Origin: Flavobacteriales bacterium
Lineage (GTDB): Bacteria; Bacteroidota; Bacteroidia; Flavobacteriales_D; Sanyastnellaceae
DNA length: 35,724 bases
Assembly: GCA_947448135.1 (NCBI GenBank)
Contig: CANFLZ010000021.1
Location: 1-35,724 of the forward strand
Reading direction: 5' to 3'
Shown: positions 8,553 to 14,985 of the stretch, in pieces
Layout: each line of letters begins with the position of its first letter
Position numbering within the stretch: position 1 is the stretch's first letter
Translations under genes and position numbers: made by a program
Notes under the pieces: generated by a model
Database searches by the model: none
Told to the model about the DNA's origin: nothing
What the model saw: the letters and a program-made list of their open reading frames with translations, nothing else

Positions 8553-8867
8553 TTTCCATTCTTGTGAAGGATCCCAAAAGTGTTTTTCAAAATGGACAAT
8601 TTGATCTCCATCGACTTCAATCCCATCTGCGCGGAGTCGATTGGCCATTTCCTCGGAATGACCGAAATGCATTTTACCCGTGAGCAATCCTTGGCGATTC
8701 ACGACACGGTGAGCCGGTAATCTTTTGTCGCAAAGATTCATGGCATATCCCACCAATCTTGCGCCTTTGGGCTTTCCCAAAGCAATGGCGATAGCGCCAT
8801 AGCTCGTCACTTTGCCTTGGGGGATGTGTCGTACCAATTCGTAGATTTCGCTGTAAAAGTCATTCAT
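8544..8867 (-). CDS. Alkyltransferase-like (ATL) DNA repair protein
   Basis: A 107-residue protein starting MNDFYSEIYELVRHIPQGKV. It has the C-terminal DNA-binding fold of O6-alkylguanine-DNA alkyltransferases, including TSYGAIAIALGKPKGARLVG and the recognition helix. The active-site PCHR motif reads PAHR (residues 51-54), so the alkyl-accepting Cys is Ala at residue 52. Alkyltransferase-like proteins keep the lesion-binding pocket without the Cys and hand O6-alkylguanine to nucleotide excision repair. Most I know have Trp there (E. coli YbaZ, yeast Atl1); Ala is known from Thermus thermophilus. I rejected an upstream extension to 8978 because the extra residues have no family character and run into the divergent epimerase gene. 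uvrA is about 3.3 kb away. Confidence 0.88.
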   Translation of the reverse strand: MNDFYSEIYELVRHIPQGKVTSYGAIAIALGKPKGARLVGYAMNLCDKRLPAHRVVNRQGLLTGKMHFGHSEEMANRLRADGIEVDGDQIVHFEKHFWDPSQEWKSI

Positions 8868-8913
8868 ATCGTTGCTCAAAAGTAAGGTTTTCCTTCGTAA
8901 TTTGCCGACTGAA

Positions 8914-9960
8914 ATGGAGAATGTAAAAACACATTTGGTGACGGGTGGCTGTGGCTTTGTGGGCCGCAACATGGTCAAAAGATTATTGAATACAACACAA
9001 GATCAAGTGGTATTTATTGACAACTTGATGGTTGGGACGCATCCCGATACTTGGTTGAGTTATGAAAGTGCTGTGCGTGGGGAAGATTATGTCATTTACG
9101 ATTCGAGAGCGTTATTCATTCATGATGATGCCTTGAAAGTGATGCGAAGGTTGATGGACAATCCACAACATTTCTCAGAGGATTATCCATTTGATGTGGA
9201 TCGAATTGCCGATGTTTTTCATTTTGCCGCGATAGTGGGCGGCCGAGCCAAAATTGACGGCGACCCCATGATGGTGGCCTTGGATTTGGCCATTGACGCA
9301 GAGATGTTTTATTGGGCCGTGAATTATAAACCAGAGCGTTTGTTGTATCCAAGTTCATCGGCGGCTTATCCAATCGATTTGCAAACAGTTGACGGAGCAA
9401 TTGCCTTGAGAGAGAGTGATATCGATTTCAAAAAAATGGGTGAGCCCGATATGACTTATGGATGGAGCAAACTTACGGGCGAATTCTTGGCCAAAATTGC
9501 GGCATCGCACTATGGCTTAAAAGTAACCTGTATTCGCCCTTTCAGTGGATATGGAGAAGACCAAGATTTGACTTATCCTGTTCCCGCGATTGCGGCCCGA
9601 GCAGCGAAAAAAGAGGATCCGTTTGAAGTGTGGGGCAGTGGTCACCAGGGTCGTGATTTTGTGCACATTGATGATGTGATTGATTGTATCTTGTTGGCAA
9701 TGGACCATATCCATGATGGAACGGCCATCAATATTGGAATGGGTAAGTTGACCTCATTCAGAGAAATCATCGAGGTGTTCTGCAAGTTCGCAGGATACGC
9801 ACCTACGATTAAACCCTTGTTGGATAAACCCGTTGGTGTTCACTCACGTTATTGCGACATGACTTTTGTTCAAGAGAAGTTGGGATGGAAGGCTAAGATC
9901 AGTATCGAAGAAGGAATGCGTCGCGTTTATGAGGCCGCAGTAAAACAACTGAATTCATGA
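8914..9960 (+). CDS. NAD-dependent epimerase/dehydratase (extended SDR)
   Basis: A 348-residue protein. The Rossmann motif GGCGFVG is at residues 11-17, the catalytic Y182-x3-K186 in TYGWSK, and an SSSAAYP segment carries the catalytic Ser. This is the layout of nucleotide-sugar epimerases and dehydratases (GalE or GDP-sugar type) that supply sugars for surface polysaccharides. I chose ATG 8914 because the Rossmann strand follows immediately; a TTG at 8872 would add a non-conserved leader. The end overlaps the next glycosyltransferase by 4 bp (ATGA), giving a translationally coupled operon. The exact sugar substrate cannot be told. It is divergent from the ATL gene with only 46 bp between the starts. 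Confidence 0.88.
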   Translation: MENVKTHLVTGGCGFVGRNMVKRLLNTTQDQVVFIDNLMVGTHPDTWLSYESAVRGEDYVIYDSRALFIHDDALKVMRRLMDNPQHFSEDYPFDVDRIADVFHFAAIVGGRAKIDGDPMMVALDLAIDAEMFYWAVNYKPERLLYPSSSAAYPIDLQTVDGAIALRESDIDFKKMGEPDMTYGWSKLTGEFLAKIAASHYGLKVTCIRPFSGYGEDQDLTYPVPAIAARAAKKEDPFEVWGSGHQGRDFVHIDDVIDCILLAMDHIHDGTAINIGMGKLTSFREIIEVFCKFAGYAPTIKPLLDKPVGVHSRYCDMTFVQEKLGWKAKISIEEGMRRVYEAAVKQLNS

Positions 9961-11222
9961 AGAAAGAGGTAGTAGTATGTTTTGGTCCAGGTCCTTTGTT
10001 CAAAGGAGGGATTCAAAATTACAACACCTCATTGGCATTGGCGTTGGATCGAAGAGAGGATTGCGAAGTGCACATCGTCTCTTGGACGCAACAATATCCA
10101 GCCATCATTCCGAGAGAGTTTGTCGATAAATCAAGCAAGTCGGATTTGCTATCGGGCAGCAATGTGCAAGTGCATTATGTCACCAATTACAACAACCCGA
10201 TCACATGGCGTGAGACGGTGCAGAAAATAAAATCATTGGGCGCCAGCAAAGTCATTATCCAATGGAGCATTGCGCTGCAAGGATTGCCTTTGTATTTTAT
10301 CGCAAAGCGATTGCGCAAGGCGAAAATAGAAGTGATTTTTGATGTGCATTTCGTTCAGCAAAAAGAACACTCGGCTATTGATAAAATATTGACCAAATGG
10401 GCACTGGGTCAGTCATCCACTATTTTGGTGCATGCGCTCAAAACCTATCAAGAACTGCAAACAGTTTTTCCAAATAAACAGTTTTATTTGACTGAGAAAG
10501 GCGATCGAAAATCGAATACGGTCATCAAATTGTTTCATCCTATTTATGATTTGTTTAAGCCGCAGGAAAATTTGGACATTGATCAATTGAAAGCATCTTG
10601 GGGTTTAAAGAAACATGTGTTTTTATTTTTTGGGTTTATCCGAAGATACAAGGGGTTGGATCAAGCCATTCAAGCATTTGCCAAGGTGCGTGCCCAACGT
10701 GATGATGTCAGCTTGGTCATTGCAGGCGAATCATTTTGGAATACGTTGGATCAAACCAAATGGAGTACGCGTATCAAGCAAACTTTGTTTGGGTGGGCAA
10801 AAAGAATTTTGCTCAATAAAAAAGATGATGAGCGGGAAGACCAACCTTTGGAGTGGATAACGAAATTGGGATTGGAAAAGGATTGTTATGTGGTCAATCG
10901 CTTCATCGGGAATGAAGAAGTTCCTCCTTTTTTTCAGGTCAGCGACGCAGTGCTTTTGTTTTATAGAACAGCTACACCCAGCGGAATTGAATCTTTGAGT
11001 TATAATTTTTCGTTGCCTTTATTGGCTACAAAAGTGGGCCATTTTCCGGAGACCATTCAGGATGGATTCAATGGATATTTGGCCAATGATGCCGATATCG
11101 ATGACATGGCGCGCGTGATGTTGCAGTTTATCAATCATCCTGTTCCGCGAGAAAACGTAAGGGAGAAAACCAAGATGATGAGTTGGGATCGTTATGCCCA
11201 AGCCATTATGTACAAAGGCTAA
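9957..11222 (+). CDS. Glycosyltransferase (GT4/GT1-like, GT-B fold)
   Basis: A 421-residue cytoplasmic protein. The N-terminal half begins with a Rossmann strand and a Gly-rich acceptor loop (VVVCFGPGPLFKGGIQNYN). The C-terminal half has the donor domain: FLFFGFIRRYKGLDQAIQAF followed by SLVIAGESFW, and the late segment SGIESLSYNFSLPLLATKVG with the sugar-nucleotide-binding Glu. These are hallmarks of family GT4-like transferases that build lipopolysaccharide, capsule or exopolysaccharide. It is coupled by a 4-bp overlap to the epimerase and followed after 1 bp by a second glycosyltransferase. Donor and acceptor sugars are unknown. Confidence 0.87.
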   Translation: MKKEVVVCFGPGPLFKGGIQNYNTSLALALDRREDCEVHIVSWTQQYPAIIPREFVDKSSKSDLLSGSNVQVHYVTNYNNPITWRETVQKIKSLGASKVIIQWSIALQGLPLYFIAKRLRKAKIEVIFDVHFVQQKEHSAIDKILTKWALGQSSTILVHALKTYQELQTVFPNKQFYLTEKGDRKSNTVIKLFHPIYDLFKPQENLDIDQLKASWGLKKHVFLFFGFIRRYKGLDQAIQAFAKVRAQRDDVSLVIAGESFWNTLDQTKWSTRIKQTLFGWAKRILLNKKDDEREDQPLEWITKLGLEKDCYVVNRFIGNEEVPPFFQVSDAVLLFYRTATPSGIESLSYNFSLPLLATKVGHFPETIQDGFNGYLANDADIDDMARVMLQFINHPVPRENVREKTKMMSWDRYAQAIMYKG

Positions 11223-11223
11223 C

Positions 11224-12393
11224 ATGAGGATTGGCTATACCGGAAATAATTATCCAGAAAGGCGCAATATCATTGGTGTTGTTGACGATGTTGATTACAT
11301 CAATGTGAGTCGATACAATCGATTCGCATATATCAATCGAATTAATTTTTGGTTATCTCGAAGAAATTTTAACCCCCTTTTTAATTCCGATTATTATCAA
11401 TTTCAATCTTTGCTTTCACCCAAGGTGAACGGATTGCATTTTTTCAATAGTGTTTCTTATTCTGACCAACCTTGGATGACCACCTTTGAAACAGTTTTGC
11501 CCTATTTCCAAGAAATGAAGGCGACCTTCAAAGATGATCATCATTGGGAGCAATTGAAGAGCAGTGCATCCATTCAAAGAGCCATGGAGGCCATGGCTTC
11601 CCATCATTGTAAGGCATTGTTTGCGTTGTCTCAAAACACCAAGCGTATTCAAGAGCAGGTGCTCATGCATTTCCCCGATTTCAGGGAGCGGATTTTGCAC
11701 AAGATGCATGTTTTGCATCCTCCACAGATAGCATTGCCTTATCGTCCTCGATCATGGTCTGGTAAATTTCAGTTGGTTTTTGTAGGAAGAGCTTTTTACC
11801 GGAAGGGAGGGCAAGAATTGATTCATGCCTTGTCGAAAATTCAAACAGAAGTGCCCATTCATTTGACAGTAGTATCGAGCATGGATGTTGAATCCGGATG
11901 GCCTGGAATTGATGAATCACAAAGGCAAGAAGATATTCGATGGATGCAGTCTCAGCCTTGGATAACGTATCATGCTCAACTGCCCAATCAAGGAGTACTG
12001 CAACTGTTTGAAGAAAGTCATTTGGGATTTTTACCCACTTGGCAGGACACATATGGATATAGTGTTCTTGAAATGCAGTCACGCGGATGTCCTGTGGTTA
12101 CTACGGATATTCGGTCTTTGCCAGAAATCAATCCAGCTAGCGTTGGATGGCGGATAGCACATCCTGTGAATCATTGGCAGGAGTGGAAGGAAATACCCAG
12201 TACCAAGGAGAGCGAGGTGAGTCAATATTTAGCAGAGGCCATATACAGCGAGGTCAAAGACATCTTGACCAATCCACAGGCCATTGAGGCAAAAGGAAGG
12301 GCAGCGGTGCAGCGAATCATGCGAGAACATCATCCCGCAACCCATGCTGAAATTTTAATTGACTACTATCAGCAGATGTTTCCCAAAAAATGA
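11224..12393 (+). CDS. Glycosyltransferase (GT4-like)
   Basis: A 389-residue protein starting MRIGYTGNNYPERRN, 1 nt after the previous stop; an upstream ATG at 11194 would overlap that gene and adds non-family residues. The N-terminal half is poorly conserved. The C-terminal donor domain shows FQLVFVGRAFYRKGGQELI and the E-x7-E-like stretch TYGYSVLEMQSRGCPVVTTD, both typical of GT4 glycosyltransferases. No signal peptide or membrane segment is evident. It forms an apparent operon with the epimerase and the first glycosyltransferase and is followed 13 bp later by pdxH. The linkage it makes is unknown. Confidence 0.85.
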   Translation: MRIGYTGNNYPERRNIIGVVDDVDYINVSRYNRFAYINRINFWLSRRNFNPLFNSDYYQFQSLLSPKVNGLHFFNSVSYSDQPWMTTFETVLPYFQEMKATFKDDHHWEQLKSSASIQRAMEAMASHHCKALFALSQNTKRIQEQVLMHFPDFRERILHKMHVLHPPQIALPYRPRSWSGKFQLVFVGRAFYRKGGQELIHALSKIQTEVPIHLTVVSSMDVESGWPGIDESQRQEDIRWMQSQPWITYHAQLPNQGVLQLFEESHLGFLPTWQDTYGYSVLEMQSRGCPVVTTDIRSLPEINPASVGWRIAHPVNHWQEWKEIPSTKESEVSQYLAEAIYSEVKDILTNPQAIEAKGRAAVQRIMREHHPATHAEILIDYYQQMFPKK

Positions 12394-12406
12394 CGAACTT
12401 TCCATC

Positions 12407-13048
12407 ATGGAAGATTTGTACAAAACCCGTAAGGATTACGACAAGCATTTGTTGTTAGAAGAAGATGCCTTGAATAATCCCATTGATCAATTGAATCGGT
12501 GGTTACTTGAAGCGCAAGAAGCGCAAATCAACGATTACAATGCGATGGTGATTAGCACCATTGGAAAGGGAGGATATCCACATTCGCGTATTGTTTTATT
12601 GCGTGAAGCGACGCATCATGGACTGGTTTTTTACACCAACTACGAGAGTGACAAAGGAGAAGAGATTGCCTTAAATGACAAAGTAGGTTTGAATTTCTTT
12701 TGGAATCATTTGGAGCGTCAAGTTCGCGTTACTGGAGTGGCCAAGAAAATGTCTGAAGCCGAAAGTGATGCCTATTTTGCAAGTCGTCCCAGAGAGAATC
12801 AAATTGGCGCATGGGCCTCACCGCAGAGCAAGCCATTGCACAATCGCGAGGAGTTGGAGAAGCGCGTTCAAGAAGTGACAGCCCGATTTGAAGGTCAAGA
12901 AATTCCACGCCCACCCCATTGGGGCGGGTATAGAATTGTGCCGCATTATTTCGAGTTTTGGCAAGGACGACCAAGTCGTTTGCACGATCGATTGGTGTAT
13001 CAAGTAGATGCCGATTTTGAGTGGTGTAAGATTCGATTGGCACCGTAA
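12407..13048 (+). CDS. pdxH: Pyridoxamine 5'-phosphate oxidase
   Basis: A 213-residue FMN enzyme that oxidises pyridoxine or pyridoxamine 5'-phosphate to pyridoxal 5'-phosphate, the last step of vitamin B6 synthesis and salvage. Recognisable elements in order: the N-terminal DLYKTRKDYDKHLL, FMN-binding SRIVLLRE and ERQVRVTG, the QSKPL segment, and the C-terminal signature PPHWGGYRIVPHYFEFWQG with substrate-binding RLHDR. The length equals the family norm with ATG 12407; an upstream ATG at 12359 would overlap the glycosyltransferase end. It sits last in the glycosyltransferase cluster with no metabolic link to it. Confidence 0.95.
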   Translation: MEDLYKTRKDYDKHLLLEEDALNNPIDQLNRWLLEAQEAQINDYNAMVISTIGKGGYPHSRIVLLREATHHGLVFYTNYESDKGEEIALNDKVGLNFFWNHLERQVRVTGVAKKMSEAESDAYFASRPRENQIGAWASPQSKPLHNREELEKRVQEVTARFEGQEIPRPPHWGGYRIVPHYFEFWQGRPSRLHDRLVYQVDADFEWCKIRLAP

Positions 13049-13082
13049 TCAGAAAGAGAAAGAGAAACTTAAATAGCAACAT

Positions 13083-13526
13083 ATGAAAAAGTTATTGATG
13101 GCAGCCCTTATGTTGGTTGCAGGGATGGCGCAAGCGCAAGAGTACAAGGTGGTGACAATTGTAGAGTCAATTCTTCCAGGCGGTATGGGAAGATCAAGAA
13201 TGGTAGAGGCTACAACCCCATTGGATTACAACAATTACACAACTGAAAGAACGGACGGTAAAGATTCCAAGCAAGGTGATATCGATCGTTCGGATTTAAA
13301 GATCAATGCATTCAGAGAAACCAAGATGTTGAATTTCTTCAGCATGGTGGGCATCAATTTTCAGAATATCGCATCCAATGACGCGATGATTATGTCTAAG
13401 CTCAACGAGATGGATGCCCAAGGCTATGAATTGGCTTTTGTTGCCAGTGGCGTGGAGAGTGATGCAGGAAAGGATGATGGACAGGGTATTTTTATTACGC
13501 GGTTGTATTTTAAGAAGAAGGGTTGA
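13083..13526 (+). CDS. Exported protein of unknown function
   Basis: A 147-residue protein with a clear signal peptide (MKKLLMAALMLVAGMAQAQ, cleavage probably after AQA). The mature part opens EYKVVTIVES, and a later stretch LNEMDAQGYELAFVASG resembles the pattern of DUF4177-like small proteins; this is only a weak likeness. The Por sorting domain is absent, so it is probably periplasmic. It lies 34 bp after pdxH on the same strand and is followed within 10 bp by a palindrome with a T run that may end transcription. Confidence 0.8.
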   Translation: MKKLLMAALMLVAGMAQAQEYKVVTIVESILPGGMGRSRMVEATTPLDYNNYTTERTDGKDSKQGDIDRSDLKINAFRETKMLNFFSMVGINFQNIASNDAMIMSKLNEMDAQGYELAFVASGVESDAGKDDGQGIFITRLYFKKKG

Positions 13527-13532
13527 TGATCG

Positions 13533-13647
13533 GAGCGAATAATTATTCGCTCTTTTTGATATTTGTTGGGGCGAATAATTATTCGCCCTTTTTTTAAGGC
13601 GAATGGTTATTCGCCAGTGGATTTTTTAAGGAGAATGGTTATACGCT
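13533..13647 (+). repeat. Cluster of REP-like palindromes upstream of the RAYT gene
   Basis: Two perfect 20-bp palindromes (GAGCGAATAATTATTCGCTC at 13533-13552 and GGGCGAATAATTATTCGCCC at 13569-13588) are each followed by a T run. A third, GGCGAATGGTTATTCGCC, lies at 13598-13615, and a decayed fourth copy at about 13630-13647. The core is identical to that of the tandem array after the transposase gene. The first two can also act as intrinsic terminators for the 13083 gene. Confidence 0.85.
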
Positions 13648-13737
13648 AGTAGTCAGTTTTTTTAGGGAGTAGAGATTCGAGAATATTCCTATAATTTATA
13701 GGTTTTTTATGCGGAAGACAAGAATCATTTTTGCGAG

Positions 13738-14286
13738 ATGATTCAGAAAGGAAAATTAAAGTATCGGAAATCTCGACGAATGAAAGGGTATGACTATACT
13801 TGGAGAGGTTTGTATTTTGTAACCATTTGTGCACATAGACGGCAACGGCATTGGGGCAAAGTGTTGGATGGGAAAATGCAATTGAGCGAATTCGGTCAGT
13901 CAGCCCATCAATGTTGGAAAGAGATTAATAAACATTTCCCACACGCAAGAGTTTTAGAATTTGTAGTCATGCCGGACCATGTTCATGGGTTGATCGAAAT
14001 TTACCGCTATGCATTTCCTGACAGAGTTCGGACTAGCTGGCCTCATTTTGCAAAATTTGAGTCCCCATCACGAACTATTGGTTCCATTGTTAGGGGATAC
14101 AAAATAGGCGTAGTCAAGGGAATGCGAGCTTCGGGTTTCGTTGGTGACGTTTGGTTGCGAGATTACGATTGCCGAATATTGTTCAATCTATCAGATCGTC
14201 ATCGAGTGATGGCCTATATTCGAAATAATCCCAGAAAATTTTGTCAGCGTAGCGGCCGAAATATTAGCCGCAGAGGAGCCGCATAG
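13738..14286 (+). CDS. REP-associated tyrosine transposase (RAYT, IS200-like Y1 family)
   Basis: A 182-residue protein with the Y1 transposase fold. WRGLYFVTICAHRRQRHWG is the first strand, VLEFVVMPDHVHGLIEI carries the metal-binding His-x-His, and a candidate catalytic Tyr is in WLRDYDCRILFN, followed by the family's AYIRNNPRKF. RAYTs cut single-stranded REP hairpins and are thought to spread them as non-autonomous elements. The gene lies inside a field of identical palindromes. Its stop codon touches the first palindrome at 14286, and the last 14 or so codons align at the nucleotide level with the downstream repeat unit, so the C-terminus seems to be made of repeat sequence. It looks intact. 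The segment DYDCRIL differs slightly from the usual YDRIIRN-like motif. Confidence 0.88.
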   Translation: MIQKGKLKYRKSRRMKGYDYTWRGLYFVTICAHRRQRHWGKVLDGKMQLSEFGQSAHQCWKEINKHFPHARVLEFVVMPDHVHGLIEIYRYAFPDRVRTSWPHFAKFESPSRTIGSIVRGYKIGVVKGMRASGFVGDVWLRDYDCRILFNLSDRHRVMAYIRNNPRKFCQRSGRNISRRGAA

Positions 14287-14766
14287 GGCGAATAATTATT
14301 CGCCCGTAGGTATAGCGTCGATTGTTCGTGAGATTTTCAGAGCAGCGGTAGAGAGATTATTCGCCCGCAGAGGAGACGCAGAGGGCGAATAATTATTCGC
14401 CCGTAGGGAAGAGCGTGGATTGGCCGTGAGATTTTCAGCGGAGCGGTAGAGAGATTATTCGCCCGCAGATTAGTCGCAGAGGTCGAATAATTATTCGCCC
14501 GTAGGGAAGAGCGTGGAATGTCCGTGAGATTTTCAGAGCAGCGGTAGAGAGATTATTCGCCCGCAGAGGAGACGCAGAGGGCGAATAATTATTCGCCCGT
14601 AGGGAAGAGCGTCGATTGTCCGTGAGATTTTCAGCGGAGCGGTAGAGAGATTATTCGCCCGCAGAGGAGACGCAGAGGGCGAATAATTATTCGTCCGTAG
14701 GTATAGCGTCGATTGTTCGTGAGATTTTCAGAGCAGCGGTAGAGAGATTATTCGCCCGTAGGGAGA
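14286..14766 (+). repeat. Five-copy tandem repeat (97-98 bp) with embedded REP-like palindrome
   Basis: Units start at 14286, 14383, 14481, 14579 and 14677, the last incomplete. Each opens with the palindrome GGGCGAATAATTATTCGCCC or a 1-nt variant, then GTAGG, a segment with GTGAGATTTTCAG, a GCGGTAGAGAG segment, a half palindrome ATTATTCGCCCG, and CAGAGGAGACGCAGA. Copies differ by a few bases (for example TCGAAT at 14483 and TTCGTCC near 14690), so the array is not brand new. No reading frame runs through it. It lies between the RAYT gene and the tracrRNA/cas9 region. Confidence 0.92.
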
Positions 14767-14865
14767 GTGATAAATTTCTATTATCAATGAAATTTATTTG
14801 TTGTTAAAAACAATTTAGATGAATAATTGATTCTGTTGTATATATTTGATATAGTTCTTTAAAGC

Positions 14866-14946
14866 AAAAAAAAGCGAGGATTGCTCCCCGCTTCAAATGT
14901 TTTCACAACGGTCATAGAGCTTATTGTGAATTGCTGTTAATTGAGA
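14866..14946 (-). ncRNA. tracrRNA of the type II-C CRISPR system
   Basis: On the minus strand, an anti-repeat at about 14924-14946 (TCTCAATTAACAGC, then AATTCACAA) equals the plus-strand repeat sequence apart from one missing A. It can therefore pair over 23 bp with a minus-strand crRNA, leaving one bulged base. It is followed by about 35 nt of linker and an intrinsic terminator: GCGGGGA, GCAA tetraloop, TCCTCGC, then eight T (about 14867-14892). The product would be about 80 nt, divergent from cas9. The opposite strand has no terminator after the anti-repeat, so the minus strand is favoured. Confidence 0.88.
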
Positions 14947-14972
14947 ACACGAATATAGAATAAATAATTTAG
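14941..14972 (+). promoter_or_regulatory. Candidate cas9 promoter
   Basis: TTG at 14941-14943 and TAATTTAG at 14965-14972 are 21 nt apart and match the Bacteroidota pattern with one mismatch. Transcription would start about 8 nt before the cas9 ATG. The TTG lies inside the tracrRNA anti-repeat. A perfect TATATTTG at 14841-14848 is an alternative but lacks a well-spaced TTG. Confidence 0.35.
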
Positions 14973-14978
14973 AATCAA
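14950..14978 (-). promoter_or_regulatory. Candidate tracrRNA promoter
   Basis: Read on the minus strand: TTG at 14978-14976, 18 nt, then TATATTCG at 14957-14950, one mismatch from TAnnTTTG. The predicted start, about 14943-14946, is the first base of the anti-repeat. It overlaps the candidate cas9 promoter on the other strand. Confidence 0.55.
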
Positions 14979-14985
14979 AAAATAG

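Larger units (their letters stand above)
13533..14766 (+). mobile_element. RAYT transposase with flanking REP-like palindromes
   Basis: One Y1-type transposase gene (13738-14286) is bracketed by copies of the same palindrome: four before it (13533-13647) and a five-unit tandem array after it (14286-14766). This is the layout of REP-associated tyrosine transposases with their REP sequences. I see no classical insertion-sequence ends or target-site duplication, as expected for this class. The outer limits are those of the last recognisable repeat copies. Confidence 0.7.

Noticed and set aside
8868-8978. Extended N-terminus of the ATL protein
   Set aside because: It would overlap the start of the epimerase gene and the divergent promoter region, and the residues do not match the family.
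14286-14766. A second CRISPR array
   Set aside because: The period is 97-98 bp and whole units are similar throughout, with no unique spacers; it is a tandem repeat linked to the transposase.
14900-14960. tracrRNA on the plus strand
   Set aside because: The plus strand also has a complementary stretch, but no terminator or scaffold follows before the cas9 start, and no suitable promoter precedes the anti-repeat.
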